Assembly: GCA_963678675.1 (NCBI GenBank)
Contig: OY783198.1
Coordinates: 16,611,276-16,675,275, forward strand
DNA length: 64,000 bases
Direction of reading: 5' to 3'
Source of the DNA: Xiphydria camelus
Lineage: Eukaryota; Arthropoda; Insecta; Hymenoptera; Xiphydriidae
The notes beneath the pieces are model-generated. The model worked only from the letters and a program-made list of their open reading frames with translations, was not told the origin of the DNA and ran no database searches. The translations under genes and the position numbers were made by a program. Shown one piece after another: positions 33,789 to 47,215 of the stretch. Position 1 is the first letter of the stretch, and every line of letters begins with the position of its first letter.

Positions 33789-35900
33789 CGAAAGGATGTA
33801 CAGTAATGCACGGTGGTTATTCGAGAAAAGTCGCAACTCCGATCGCCGACTACACGAGCTCCGTATAGCCGGCCACTCGACGCAGTAAAATCCGGAAAAC
33901 TAAAAATGCGACAAACGAAATACAAACAACCCACAAGTAACTCTGCGGCCTCTAGTCTGGCTCTAAACAGCGATTGATTTTTGCTTCATTTATTCTTCAG
34001 TTTCAAGTTAATAACTATAACATGTGCGATCAAGAGTAGATCTCCTCGAGGTCGTAAATCACGAAGACACTACTGCATGACACGACTAGTAACCGAAAAC
34101 GTGGAGCGGTGGATTTAAACCGTATCGGTTAGTTGAAATGATTTAACACTGCACTCACAATATTATTGATGATTATATTGGATTCAAAGAGATACAGTAA
34201 TTCCGTGATGTATAGCCGTGGTTTACAATTAGATACACTGCGAGATTGTTTCGAGGGAAAGGTGTGGGACTACGAACGCATTCGTAACCCCCATTGACCA
34301 AAACATGCCGCCCGCCTCGCTGTTGCGACCGATGTACAAATTAGATCTAGATTAGTGCGTTACTTAGGTTGCGATGTGAGCGGTAAGAAATGACGTAGAA
34401 GTCCCCTTTGCGACGGAACACATATTTTGCGAGGCTGGGTCGTGAGGCCGCCGCGCAAGGCAGCCTCAAGACATTTTTGCCTCTCAATATGTAGACAAAT
34501 GAACAGCAGCAGCAGCTTCACGAGGCAAGGCGATCCAACACGAGGCACGCCTCGCGCGACGGCCTCGCGAGCCAGCCTCGCAAAGTCGACACGTGGCTTT
34601 TACGAGGTTTGTTCCAACCGCACCGAGAACCGTACATTGAGCGGTCCCCGTCATGCGCAGTAGAGAAAGTCCGTTCCAACCGTGCCATGTACGGCTACGT
34701 GTACGGTGTTGTGAAGCGTTCCAACCACCCGGGGGTCGTCCGCAGAACGATTCTGTGACCGTCCATTCGATGCTTGGTTCTGAGCATGAACTGCGGGGAC
34801 TGACATGCGCACTACGATTAGGCGGTTAGTTAGCGTCGCGCATCGAAGCTAGAAGCATCTACTTTTCGGGAAAAGTGCGGGGCTACATGCTCATTAGCAG
34901 CTTAAGTTCCTTGAAACATACCGCCCACCTTATCATTGCGACCGATGACAAGATTAGTTCTAGACTTCATTATCATCCATTCGATTAATTTTATAACATG
35001 AAATTAATAATATTTGACAAAGAAATTACTAAGCTCTAGAAGGTTTCCTCGTTCTCTAATAAAATCCTTATAGCTTCTACATCGTTTTACAGTTCTTTCT
35101 TACAGGACGAGAAGACTAATATAGAGCTGTATAATTAAGTTTCTTTAATAGTATCAACTTTTACTTTTAAACAATTATTAAATTTGCTACAGAACATCGA
35201 TTGTTGTCAACTTAGGATATCTGCCAGACATTTACACGCTGTCTATGTATATCTACATTTCAACCACATTTATACCAAATACATATGCTCATTTGTAAAT
35301 AAATCTATGAAATAATATATGAAATATATGATTTTATTAATATTATCATAGTTGGGGATGCAAGGAAAAATTACCGGTAATGATATATATGTTTAACTTT
35401 GCGTCCCCCGTTTTTCTCATATCTCAATATGACGAAAACGGCGGAAGCAATGTTGTACACCTCTTATTATTCGAAAGCGATTCTCGCGTGACGTCATATG
35501 GCCTGGGAAAGATGCGCAAGAGCATATCATGTTAACTGTATCGTTGCTTGGACACGACTGACACTTTACGCGGGATTCACGGACGGTTCGAAAACCGTTC
35601 CAACCGCTCTTGCCAGTTTCCAGCAGTGCAAACATCGCGCCTGCGCATTAAAACGATCCCACCAGTTCCGCGATAGTTCCAGAACCGTACAGGAATCGTC
35701 GGCCGGAACCAACCTACGTACACAAGGTCGAGAGCGGTGGAATGGGGCAGAGTCGAGTGCGGTGTATTGGGACAGGGTCGAGAGTGCTGTATGAGTGAGG
35801 CACAGACGAGAGCGCTGGAGTGTGTGGGTTTCGTTACGGTTTTTCGTCTCATCGTGCGCGATTTTAGTACCCTCAGCAAAGAAGTTTCACTTCAAAAAAA
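33789..35900. other. GC-richer intergenic sequence
   Basis: No convincing coding frame. The word GTTCCAACCG or a close variant recurs near 34611, 34674, 34721 and 35596, and GAACCGTAC occurs at both ends of the stretch, hinting at a degraded repeat. Frames of 78 to 100 codons overlap on both strands and look like composition effects. Confidence 0.4.
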
Positions 35901-35904
35901 TAGT

Positions 35905-36019
35905 AGGGTATACTTTTGATGCGATATGTTATCCGTAGTAGTTTTGCCTCCTGATCAGGAATCTTGTATCAAAATTTGGCCATCACGGCACAATTTTTTT
36001 CTAACCTCAAAAAACTGTG
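35905..36019 (+). repeat. Partial left arm of the following foldback
   Basis: GGGTATACTTTTGATGCGAT and the next 100 bp duplicate 36045-36160 in the same orientation. It is a solo, truncated arm. Confidence 0.75.
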
Positions 36020-36674
36020 CACAGTCACACAAAAAAAAGTGGGGTATACTTTTGGTGCGATATATGTTATCCGTAGTAATTTTGCCTCCTGATCACGAAT
36101 CCGGTGTCAAAATTTGGCCATTACGCTACATTTCTTTTCCAATCTCAAAATCTCAAAAAACCAGCCAAAGATCATGATTTTCAAGAAGTGAATGGACTTA
36201 AACCAAATACGGTGTCGGAGTTTTTTGGATCGCTGGATCGCTGGTCACGAATCTGAAATCGGATTTCAATAATTCATGATAGCGGATCCAATATGGCGAA
36301 CGAGATTTTAAAAAATCGACGGATTCATGCCAAATTTGATATCTTGGGTTTTTTTGGTCGCTGATTACGGATATGAAATTATATTTGCATGAATCCGTCG
36401 ATTTTCTAAAATCTCGTCCGCCATATTGGATCCGCGATCTCGAATTTTTTAAACCTGACTTCAGATTCGTGATCAGCGATCCAAAAAACACCTTTATACA
36501 AAATTTGGTTTAAATCCATTAACTTTTTGAAAGTCATGATCTCTGGCTGGTTTTCTGAGATTTAAAAAAATGTCAAATGATGGCCAAATTTTGACACCGG
36601 ATACGTAATCAGGAGGTAAAACTACTATGGATAACATATCAAAAGTATACCGCACTTTTTTTTGTGTGATTGTG
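36020..36674. mobile_element. 655 bp foldback element
   Basis: The ends CACAGTCACACAAAAAAAAG and CTTTTTTTTGTGTGATTGTG enclose arms that extend almost to the centre near 36345. Each arm contains GATCAGGAGG-type and CCATATTGGATCCGC-type words. The CACAGTCACAC tip is shared with the element at 33060. Confidence 0.85.
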
Positions 36675-38500
36675 TAATCATTATTTCTTTACCTTCACGT
36701 CTTACGCATTCGTGCGACCTACCTTGTTCTTTAATTGATTGATGAACGCTGACCTTACCATTGACGAATTTCTGCTTCCGGCATTTCAATCGACTAAATG
36801 TATTCCACAGACGTTAAGTTATCCACACTCTCCATTCAATTCCTATTATGTTATTCTGAATGTAATTTCGAAGACATTTCAATCATTAACATACCCTTAA
36901 TATGACGTCAAAATTTCCCAGAAGTATCAGCATTTCTCGAGTACATTATTGATTTATTTTCCGATCAGTATTAAGCATACAGATGCTGTTGTCGTTGATG
37001 GCAGTGAACTTAAGATGGAACCACGGAATCTTTTTCTATTTCCTAATGTAATCACTATATCGAAATTCGATGAAACAATGTATTTTTATAACATACAGGA
37101 TTCTCCACGCATAATATTCGCACATCTAAATCTACATTTTATAGAACTGGGTTAATCAAAGTTTGAATAATCTATTTTATAAATATTTCACTCAACAATA
37201 TTTTGTTTGAAAATTTCAGATTATACACAATTATTAAGGTTATTTTTAATTTCTGAGATCACTATAGAATAGAAGCAAATGACTTATATCTTGAAAGGGC
37301 TACATAAAGTTGTCCTTGACAAAACACTGTTTATAAACAGTTTCTTTAAATACAAACAAATTTTATGAAATATTCATCATTATGATTTATTCATGGTTAT
37401 TAAGATGTGGATAGTCGGTCTGTATATCCGACTACCTATCTTTTAAGTTCGTTCATCTGTAACTTGATTCATTCATTCATCCGTCCACAATAGAATCACC
37501 GAACAGTGCTATATATAGATATCCTTGGAGATATGTTAATTTAAAAAAAATAATTGCTCTGAAAGACATGTAGTTTTCGAATGATTGACGAACAAATAAA
37601 ACTTGATTTACAAGAAGCAGTTTTTAGCATTTAAGGGGTTACACCACCTACACATTTTCAAGAAATGAAAAATTTTTTTTTGGCTGAAAATACTCTCTAT
37701 GTGGTACTTATACAAAATGATATGCCATTAGTTACAAATCGATATCTAAAATGAAAGAGCAATTTTTGAAGTGTAGAAACAGAGACGAGCATAAGCGCGC
37801 TAATGTTCTCGCGAAACTTTAAACGCGTTTTTCTCAAAACTATATTTTAAAAACCGGTGGGCACTCTAGCTCCGCCAATTTTCAATCAATCGTCTTGATT
37901 CTTTTTTTATTTTATTCGTTATATGTTTATCTAGCGAAATACGTACAGTTTTTTCAAAATATTGATATTTGCGTTTTTTATGCCACATGAATTAACGAAA
38001 TTTAGGGCAAAATATGTATCATTCCTTTCAAATCGATGCCATTTTGTGAAAAATGCATATTTTTGAAAACGGCTACGTATTTCGCTAGCTTTTGAGCTAC
38101 AGAAACTAATTCTTTTTCGTTCATAGTTCTAACTTAAAAGTTGCCATTTTTGAATGGTTTAGGTATTATTCGGCACCATATTGGTTAGGCCACGCCCTCA
38201 TGTCGTTTCTCAATAGCCTTCGGACAGTTAATTTTCGAGTGAGTAACGGACAAAAAGTTTGGCTTAGAGAAATGCTTATATGCATTGCATGCATGTATAT
38301 ACACTGTACACTCACTACAAAGGAATTTTTCCACTTTTATGGCAATTCGGCATATGATAATTGTTAATTCTATGGAACAGTCTTTCAATGATATTATTTA
38401 TTTATTGATATGTAAACATCTTTAGGCTCGCTTGGTAGTGATTTCATGGAAGTGGTGGGGGAAATGTTAACGACATTAGTGTGTGTCCGTGTGAGCTCGG
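36675..38500. other. AT-rich sequence without recognisable gene
   Basis: Small frames only (67-68 codons). The stretch from AAGGGGTTACACCACCTAC (37633) onward has the look of an old transposon end, but I found no partner. Confidence 0.4.
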
Positions 38501-38569
38501 TGCAGGATCTTGCCATTTACCTTCGGCCAGGCTTGGTCGGTATTTACCGTATGTTCTACCCTACCCGCC

Positions 38570-38657
38570 CTACCCGGATTCGAACCTGCGTTCTTTAGGA
38601 TACGAGATGCTTCGAAACTGGGAATGCCTTCGCATTCTACCAATTGAGCCACCGACT
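38570..38657 (-). repeat. tRNA-derived SINE piece, copy 2
   Basis: A-box-like TGGCTCAATTGGT (38639-38651) and B-box-like GGTTCGAATCC (38576-38586) on the minus strand. Downstream, CGGACATGACAGTGACTGCT is shared with 49.67 kb. Confidence 0.7.
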
Positions 38658-38776
38658 CTTCAAGCGGTGTCGATCCACTCCGGTCGTGATATAGAAACCG
38701 GACATGACAGTGACTGCTTTCGAAGGTCTCATTACATTTTTTAAAATAATTTGATATTTTTCTTTTTCAAAATAAA

Positions 38777-39325
38777 TGTCAACATAACCACGTAACATAA
38801 ACAAAGAATTTTTAAATAAAAGTAGTTTTAAAAGTAGTTTTATATTTTCCTGCGGAATCAAAAAGAGAAACCAAAATGCAGTGAAAATCGTCGCTTCTTG
38901 CGTACAATCGTCACGTGGTACTATTTGCCCTGCCGATTTATGTACAGAAGCGTTGCAAAGACATGTTTGCATCTTCCTCTGGCCCAGCTGCACTTGCACG
39001 TTACTTCTTTATTGTTGTTTACCAGTAAGATGTTCACTTTAACTTCGTGAGGAGCAATTGTTACATGTGACGGTTGTACGCAAGAAGCGACGATTTTCAC
39101 TGCATTTTGGTTTCTCTTTTTGATTCCGCAGGAAAATACAGACTCTCTCTGCTTTCAATACCGCTTCTCCTTCCACTAGCGGCCTTTTTGACTCTCCCAG
39201 AATTGACAAGATATCTTCGATACCGATATTCATCACTTATGAATTATTGGGTTTATTGCACTTGCACACTTAAAACTACTTTTATTTACAAATACTTTGT
39301 TTATATTACGTGGTTATATGTTGAC
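38777..39325. repeat. Foldback with a SWIM fragment in its loop
   Basis: The left arm, TGTCAACATAACCACGTAA to about 38925, is inverted at about 39068-39325. The right arm is interrupted by a foreign 39145-39270 segment. The loop holds the SWIM-like frame described separately. The whole may lie inside a larger TACCGTATG-ended unit (38547-39578). Confidence 0.75.
38937..39061 (-). pseudogene. SWIM-type zinc finger fragment
   Basis: A minus-strand frame upstream of a TAG reads PHEVKVNILLVNN, then KEVTCKCSWARGRCKHVFA, then TLLYINR. This gives CxC and CxH spaced as in SWIM zinc fingers (C-K-C, seven residues, C-K-H), preceded by a beta-strand-like region as the family usually shows. SWIM domains occur in MULE and other transposases as well as host proteins. 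There is no open frame beyond, so it is a captured or decayed fragment. Confidence 0.55.
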
Positions 39326-39589
39326 ATTCGGTCCGTAACGATGGCCATCTTAGGAAGAACGAAACGCCTCCATACGGAGGTGTCCGACGCGAATAAAAAT
39401 TCCGTAAGCGTAAGCGAATAGACCAATCAGGATCAAGTATTCCGTTGTGGCAAAAATTCGCACTCCGGATCCTCACTGTGGCATCACAGTAACGTCTCTC
39501 TTGTCAGTGACGCCACCGCGTGACGCTTGGGTGAAAGTCACGCTTGGCTATAGGGGCAGTACAGAGTGGGACATACGGTACAAGTCGAG

Positions 39590-39672
39590 TCGGTAATTAC
39601 CTAGAGTCGGTATCAATTCGAGAGATCGGAGCATCTAACCTCGAAATCGTGAATTTCAGAATAACGGTGAGT
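39590..39672 (+). promoter_or_regulatory. Module M: first-exon-like sequence with splice donor
   Basis: GAGAGATCGGAGCATCTAAC, then CTCGAAATCGTGAATTTCAG, then the donor GGTGAGT (GT at 39667). The same module with the same donor lies at 25500-25551. Decayed or reversed copies are at about 3595, 10010, 27110, 29310 and 63500. Confidence 0.55.
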
Positions 39673-40495
39673 GCTTTCCATTCTTCACAAAATCATCATT
39701 CCAATGTTAGACGCTTCTATCACCAGAACGTACATCTTTATACTGTTTTCAGTGTATAACAACGGTTTCACTACGATTTCTAATAAAACTAGATACCAAT
39801 TCGTGACTTCCATAGTTTAGTGGATATAATTGGTTTATGATAGCTAAAAAAAATACGGTACAGAAACCCATATCAAGTTACAACTTATCCTTCAAAGTAT
39901 TAATAACTGGTGTATATGCAGGACAATTACACTTTATATTGACATCACCAAACGATTGACAGAATAGTCTGTCCATTTGGTTACAACAACCTCGCAATTA
40001 TTACAACCGCCTCATGTCGTGCTGCATTCTTATGTTCCTCCTCACATTTCTTTTTGTCCATAGTTTCTCATGTATTCTGCCCTACTCTTCTTTTCAATTC
40101 CTGTACATTATTAATCACTATTTCATTTCACCAGTTCAAACTACACATTACTACATAAATGATTGTCGTGTACAAATGAAATATGAATACACAACAAATA
40201 CACTTCACCCTGTAGAATCTTTTCACACACTTCGATTTTTGGTTTTCATATTTTCCTTTCACCGATTATACCCACATCACTTCCACGCTATATTTTCGTA
40301 TACAGACATCGCGTCATTCCAAAATTAAAATTTCATTCCCATTCTTCCCAACTTGCGTCGAAAATTTCCCCTCACAAACTCAAGGTACTTTACGCGGAAT
40401 TCATATAGGAATCTCGCGAGAAATGCTAATGGAGGTACGGTAGGTGGGAAAAAACTAAAAACGAGTTAGTCATTCTAACTTGCAATAGATGTATA
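39673..40495. other. AT-rich sequence without recognisable gene
   Basis: The 104-codon frame at 40014 is low-complexity. 40262-40295 resembles one arm of the next element (ACCCACATCACTTCCACGC). Confidence 0.4.
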
Positions 40496-40646
40496 AACAT
40501 CTGGCAGAACAATGTTGCGTGGAAATGATGTGGGTGTATTCGGTTACAGACAATTATTTAAAAAATGATCGTCTTTTTGTTCTAATAACTTTATTTAACC
40601 GAATATACCCACATCACTTCCACGCAACATTGTTCTGCCAGATGTT
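40496..40646. mobile_element. 151 bp miniature inverted-repeat element
   Basis: The ends AACATCTGGCAGAACAATG and its complement form arms of about 50 bp around an AT-rich loop. A solo arm fragment is near 40260. Confidence 0.8.
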
Positions 40647-40845
40647 AACACATTAATTTGATATCTCTTCCTTCCAACCATGTGTTTATTATTATTTCAA
40701 TGCTTCCTTTACCATGATCGAGCTCGCGTCTCACAATACGGGTGCTTCATTTCTGTAAGTCTTCTGGCCTCTCACTTATAAATACTTACAAATAGTTAAA
40801 AATACTCGATGAAAAAACAATTTTAATCCTCGTCACTATTTTCAT

Positions 40846-42622
40846 CTACTCTACTGGAATGATTCCATTTTTCATGAAAATTTTACTTAGTATTTCAGCT
40901 GGTCGAATAATTTCTGATAAGTATCTTGCATTTGATAAATAATACACAATAGCAGCAATGTGAGGACAGCAGCCAATTGTTCTTCTGCCATTAGCACATT
41001 CACATGCATAGTTTATTATGCCAGAAATCCCGATACTGTTAGGTTTGTACCTAATGAAGCATCTATATGATGTCCGAGAAATGTGTCGAGATGGTACTTT
41101 GAATTTGAGCATATTTGGTTCAGCCATCACATATTCGAAAACAACTTTTCCATCTTCATCTATCATTTCGGCTAAATACGATACCGCTTGGGAAACTTGG
41201 TATGATCCAGCAAAAAGAATCTTCAATTCCCTTTCGGTCATTTCTGGAAAGTCAAGGATTTCATCAGAAGTGAGAGTTTTGAAAAGAACCTTTCGCCGGA
41301 TCCAACATTTCGTCTCTGCCTCGGTAGCTAGATCATTGTCCGTGCCATTCTGACTGCATTCTTTCTAAAATTTCAACCTTGTATTCTACATCAGATTGTA
41401 GCGTTTTGCTGTACGAGTTATTCAAAAATGAGGCAATTCTAAAATAAACTCCAACTTTAAGTATCAGTTTGTTGTCGATTTTGTAATCTAGAAGACGATA
41501 GTTTTGTTTGAGAATGCCGCGAACAGATTCAACCACCCAGCGAATTTTAGTCACAAAACGAGATTGGTTAGATTCTTGAGTTGTTAATTGCTTGCGCTTC
41601 CCTTTCAAAGCAGGCATCAGTACTTCAAAATGTTTATCTTCGAGAGATATTGTTTTATATCTCGAAAACCGCGATCGAGTACAAACATATATTTCTTTTC
41701 TAGTAATGCACACAAACCATTCTCGTCTTGAATGATAGATTCTAGAATTTTTGCATCATTTTCATTGGCAGGATAAGGTCCGAGCATATCTACTATGTAT
41801 CCAGTAGTAGTACAAATCGTAAAAGACTTGCAAAGAGGAACTTTCTTTTGGCCAGAGAAAGATTTTCTTTGGTATTCATTATTTGTACTTTTTTGGTGTC
41901 GTGCATAGGTACTATCACAAATTAAAAATAAGCAGTCCGCGTTGAACAACTTTTTTGCGATTTTCGTTGTATGGTTTTTCAAAAGGTCGGCTCTGTTAAT
42001 ACTTTTAATGCCGAAACGAGTTGGTAAGATATCATTTTCAAATGATGTAACTGCGCTAGTACAGTAATCTGAAATCATCTGTTCATGTTCTGTACCTAAT
42101 ATAGAAGCTAACATCTCGTTGGAATTTCCGGTTCGGAGTTTGAAAAGAAATACAATAAGGGCTTGCATTATAGACCGCGACTCCCTATTTCGCATGGAAA
42201 CCATCATGTCTCTCAGTTCAATAAGATTGTCCCAAGATAGTCCTGTAAATACTTGAATTTGCTCTTCTGAAATACTTAAATCACCAAGTTTATCATACAA
42301 CGTTGAATCACATTTCAAGGAAAGAGTTTCCATTACCTTTGCTAAGTCTAAGAGACACTGAGCTTAGAAGTATTACAATGCACTTTTAAGTTATTTAGAT
42401 CTTCTTCGTAAAGCCGGTTCCTAATCAGATGAGTTCTACAACATCTATTCCCAACTGGAATAAAAATTTTGTTCTTCCTGTAACATCGTATTCGTGCTTC
42501 GTCAGGAACTACAGTGATATTGTTCGTGGAAAAACATAAACAACAATATTTATTAGTAGCAACCGTTCTTTCAATCGGAATTTCAACGTACTCCTTAGTT
42601 TCATTTGTTTTAAGCGTTACTT
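40846..42622 (-). pseudogene. Transposase with DDE core and SWIM finger (main part)
   Basis: Read on the minus strand. First a Cys/His segment near 42540-42390 (CCLCFST, CCRTHLIRNR). Then an open frame from 42333, with the catalytic D of CDSTYARH at residue 140 and of VLDRGFRDI at residue 220. After a frameshift near 41660 comes the catalytic E of WVVESVRG (residue 62 of that frame). Another frameshift near 41330 leads to 41241-40846, with the SWIM finger CECANGRRTIGCCPH. A third frameshift is near 42365. All three catalytic acids are readable but in different frames, so this copy is dead. The first codons lie beyond the LINE at 47334-47575. Confidence 0.75.
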
Positions 42623-42994
42623 TCCGTGCACCTCACTTACAAAGCCCAATTGACGGGTGTGAGGGGGGGTTGAGCTTCCCCTGCCGGGCGCGTCCCTAGG
42701 TGGCGGATAAGGGGAATGGCCGATCTGATCAACGTCCCAGTGGCGCGAAAGGATCGGTTAACGGGAGAGATAAGCACTTCCAATGGTGCATAAACCCACC
42801 AACGGGAGAGTGAAGGCTCTCGTCGTGGACCAAAAGCTCCCCCCAAACATAAGGTGTGAGCTACCGTGCTGAGATGTTGTATGGCGCAAGGGGTAAGATG
42901 CGTTCCCAAACGGTGCGTCCCAGATACCGGGCGCCCTCTGGGAGTAAATAGCCAAGCCCTGGGTGAACGGACCTCTCCCCAGGTGATACCGCTT

Positions 42995-43478
42995 ATGTCT
43001 GACACTCGTGGGACAAAAATGGACCTGAATAAAAAAAGAAACGAAACTACGGAACAACCATCTGGGGCGGAAACGAACCAGATGGGGGACGGAGAAATGG
43101 ACGGAAGCCCAGATCCTGTCAATACCCGACGGCACAAAGATACCCATCTTCGAGGGGATGTGGGAAAGAGACGGTGCGGCCGTAATAGGGTGCACCGACG
43201 AAGAGACTGGGATGTGGCTGAAAAGCCTATTCCCAGAGAACAAGATAGGAAACCTCATCCTCAACGTGGTTTCGACCGAGGAGCTCCCGAAGCGACACAG
43301 GATAGTAGTCCACGTTGAGGATGAGGAAATGACAGCCTCGGAGGCAGTACAGTTTCTGGCAAAACAGAATACGGGACTGGTCAAAGAGGACTGGACGATT
43401 GTCAAGGCAGTGAAAGCAAGGGAGCTACTAGCGCCCACTTCGCTGCACTCGTCAATGATAAGGCGTTACGGGCCTTAG
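42995..43478 (+). pseudogene. LINE ORF1, short and frameshifted
   Basis: It starts MSDTRGTKMDLNKKRNE at 42995. A frameshift near 43150 leads into GCTDEETGMWLKSLFPENK and the following alpha/beta stretch to a TAG at 43476. The second part resembles the DUF4780 domain that I remember from insect LINE ORF1 proteins. There is no CCHC zinc knuckle. ORF1 proteins bind the LINE RNA. Confidence 0.6.
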
Positions 43479-43578
43479 AAGCCTGTAACTTCAAACCTCA
43501 CTGCGGGACTCAGAGAGCAACTATGAAGTTGCTTGAGAAGAACCGCGGTGGGGATTAGGACAAAATTGAGAAAGACGG

Positions 43579-46500
43579 GTGAACCCAGATATGGCTCACT
43601 CGACACTCAATGTTGTACAAATTAACTTGCATCATAGCAAAAGCGCCTCGGCCATATTGGTCAAGGAGCTAGCGAAGATGCACACAGGCATAGCACTAAT
43701 ACAAGAACCGTGGGTGGTAAATGGTGCTATAAGAGGACTTGGAGGAAGCGGGAGCTTACTCTTCACGAACTCTGAGGATAAGATTAGAGCCTGTGCATTC
43801 TTGTAAAGGGAGTGCAGGCGGTTTTCATTCCACAACTGAGCTGCGGAGACCTAGCGGTAGCTAGGGTAAACCTGGCAGACAGGAGTGGAAGCAAACTAGA
43901 GTTTATCATAGGGTCAGCGTACTTGCCCTATGACTCAGCAGAACCTCCAGCTACAAGGGAACTCAAAAACCTAGTAAAAGAGGTAAGGAAAAGGAAGGGT
44001 GAACTCCTGGTGGGGTGCGACGCGAACTCCCATAATGTAGGATGGGGGAGCACTAACACCAATGCTAGGGGAGAATCCCTTCACGAATATATCCTGGCAT
44101 CAGATCTGTCTATACTGAACAGGGGAAATGAACCTACCTTCATGGACCGAAGGAGACATGAAGTGCTGGATATTACCCTATGTTCTGCGGGAGTACTGGA
44201 TTGGGTGGGGGACTGGAGGGTTTCCAAAGAACCTTCAGGATCAGACCACAGCCAGGTGCTCCTTACGATAAAAGGGCATCGGGAGGGGGCCTCTAAAAGG
44301 AACCCTAAAAAGACAGACTGGGATAGGTACGTGAAGGAACTAAAACAGAGGATCCAGGACGTACCTACCCGGTTCTGCAATAAGAATCAGCTCGAGGTGA
44401 CGGCCGGACGTTTCGCAGAGGCGCTGAGACTGTCATACGAGGCTTGCAGTGTAGAAAATATCCCCAAGGGAACCAAAAAGGTCAACTGGTGGAATAACAA
44501 GCTGGCCTCAACTAGAGGCCTGTTAAGGAAAGCTTGGAATAAGGTCAAGAACGCTAAAGACCTGACCAAGAAAGAAAAAGCACTGGAGGAGAGAAGATCC
44601 CTTCAGAGAAAATATAATAAAGAACTGGCACATGCTAGGAAAACAGGCTGGAGGAAATTCAGCAGCAGCATTGAGGAGTATGCTGAGGCCCCCAGACTAG
44701 TTAAAGTACTGGGGGGAAAGAACAACGCAAATGTGGGTTGTTTAATCAAACCAGACGGACAATATACTTGGAGCACGGAGGAAACTCTGGAGCTCCTGCT
44801 TGAGGAGCACTTTCCGGGCTTTGAAAGAACGAGAGAATGGAGGCAATAGAGCAGGTATGGGCAAGAAGCACCAAACTGGGCTCTTGCTGCTAAAATTGTA
44901 TACCCTCAGGCGGTTGAATGGGCTGTTAGTACATTCAAACCACTGAAGTCACCAGGTCCAGATAGCATCTACCCCCTAATGCTTCAAAGGGGTCTAAAAG
45001 TCATAATTGGACTATTAACTAAACTGCTTAGAGCTAGTGTTGCTCTTGGTACAGTTCCAAGGGTCTGGGGAGAGGCAAGGATTGCCTTCATACCCAAACC
45101 CGGAAAAAACGGCTATATTAAGTCAAGAGACTTCAGACCCATAAGCCTAACTTCCTTTGTGTTGAAAACCTTGGAAAGGCTTATGGATAGACACATTAAA
45201 AGTTCATACATAGCCGAACGACTTCTATCCCCTGCACAATATGCCTATAGGGAGGGCAGACCCACAGAGACTGCCCTACACCACCTTGTGGCAAGGGTGG
45301 GGGAACAGATAGAGGAAGGGGGCTATGCTATGGCACTCTTCATAGACATTGAAGGAGCGTTTGATCGCACCGGATACAATGTAATAACCGAGGCCATGTC
45401 TAGTAGAGGGATACCAGAAACACTAATAGACTGGACTCGGAGCATGTTGGCGAACAGATTGGTGATCGCCAAGAAAGATGATATAGAGGTAAGGGGGCGA
45501 CCATCGGGAGGATGTCCGCAGAGAGGGGTTTTATCACCTCTACTGTGGTGCCTCGTAGTGGACGAACTCTTAGAACTACTGAGGAGGGAAGGATCCTGGT
45601 CCATGGCTATGCAGATGATGCTGCGGTTGTGGTCAGGGGCAACTTCCTTAGTGTACTAAGGGACAGAATGAACTGTGCCGTACGAACAGTGGATGAATGG
45701 TGTAAAAAGACCAATCTCTCGGTGAACCCGGAGAAAGTGTCTGCCATGATATTCACTAGAAAATACAAGGTGGAGTACCCGGAACCATTAAGGTTCAGGG
45801 GGACAAACATCGAGTATGTCAGAACACAAAAATACTTGGGTGTCGTCTTAGACACCAAGTTGCATTGGAAAGAACATATCACATGCCAGATCGCGAAGGT
45901 ATATGCCTCGCTATAGGCATGCAGAAGAGCAATGGGCAGAAACTGGGGCTTTAGTCCCAGAGTCTGTCTGTGGCTGTACAAAATGGTGTTACTGCCAAGA
46001 TTACTGTATGCAGCAGTGATTTGGTGGCCAAGAGTAGGGAGGATCGAATCAAGAAACCGGTTGAAAGCCCTTCAGGGCGTGTTCCTGAGGGCTGCAAGAG
46101 GGGCGATGAGATCCACACCAACTGAGGCCCTAGAGGTGGCACTTGATGTGCTGCCTCTTGACCTTATGATAAGAGAAAGAGCGGAACTCTCTGCATACAG
46201 GATGAACTGCCTTGGGGAGTGGACCAGGGCAAGGACAGCACACACCAGACTAGGCGTGCTTGATCAAGGATCTATGTCCTTGAGACAGGATAAGATAGCC
46301 AGGAAATACCAGATCAGGAAGGCCTTTGTGGTCTACCTACCTGAGAGGAATCACTGGGAAATTAGTAAGAGGACTCCGGGTCCCACAGTCAGGCACTGGT
46401 ACACCGATGGGTCGGGGTACGGGGGTCGCTTTGGGGCGGGAGTCTTTGGACCTCAAGAAGACCTCAGGGTAAGTATCGCCCTGGGAGATAAAGCCACAGT

Positions 46501-47215
46501 GTTCCAAGCGGAAGTCTTGGCAATAAAACACTGCCTGGAATTACTTGTAGAGCAGCGCACTGCGAACAAGTATATTTATATTTGGTCTGACAGTCAAGCT
46601 GCTATAAAAGCACTCCACAGGACAAGCACAAATTCACAGATTGTGTGGGAGACTATGGAAGTCCTAGAGATTCTAGGGAAAACCAACAAGATTACTCTTG
46701 CTTGGGTCCCCGGACACACAGGAGTCCATGGTAACGAGATAGCAGACGTACTGGCGAAAGAGGGCTCCAGAAAGGAGAACCTCATGCCAGTGGGAGTCCC
46801 CTTTGCCATGGGCAGGTTAGAGATTAAGAGGAAATTCCACAGGGAGCATTTTCACCGGTGGACTAATCTAGGAACGGGCAGACAGGCGTGGAATCTAATG
46901 CCTCGCCTAGCACAAAAGAGAGCCAGGTTACTAGTGGACATGAACAGGATAAGCCTGAGCATTACAATCAGACTATTAACTGGTCACGGAAAATTCAACT
47001 CACACTGCAGGAGACTAGGTCTATCGGAAACGGATAGATGTCGATACTGCAAAGTGGAGAGGGAAGATGCCCAGCACCTGCTGCTCGAATGTCCAGCACT
47101 AGGGGCTTATAGACACCGTCTGATAGGCGAGGCTTTTCCTAGCCTGGAAAGGGCTAGAGAGCTAGGGGTGGAATGGATATGTGGACAGGCCAAAAAGGCC
47201 AAGATGCAAATCTAA
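43579..47215 (+). pseudogene. LINE ORF2: endonuclease, reverse transcriptase, RNase H
   Basis: The first ATG is at 43591. Endonuclease: NVVQINLHHSK, LIQEPW, GCDANSHNVGW and SDHSQ (to about 44270). Reverse transcriptase: FKPLKSPGPDSI, FRPISLTSF, FIDIEGAFD, GCPQRGVLSPLLW and the catalytic YADD (about 45610). RNase H: YTDGSGYGGRFGAG, SDSQAAIKAL, VPGHTGVHGNE (about 46400-46760). The C-terminal Cys/His cluster is CRYCKVEREDAQHLLLEC. Breaks: frameshift near 43805, TAG at 44847-44849, frameshift near 45560, TAG at 45914-45916. It would nick DNA and prime reverse transcription at the target, but this copy cannot make the full protein. Confidence 0.93.

Noticed and set aside
35400..35920. A promoter and coding exon in the GC-rich stretch
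   Set aside because: Overlapping frames on both strands, no splice pair and no motif. GTTCCAACCG repeats suggest an old repeat instead.
45323..47215. Minus-strand frames within the LINE
   Set aside because: They are shadows of the reverse transcriptase and RNase H frames, which have clear catalytic motifs on the plus strand.
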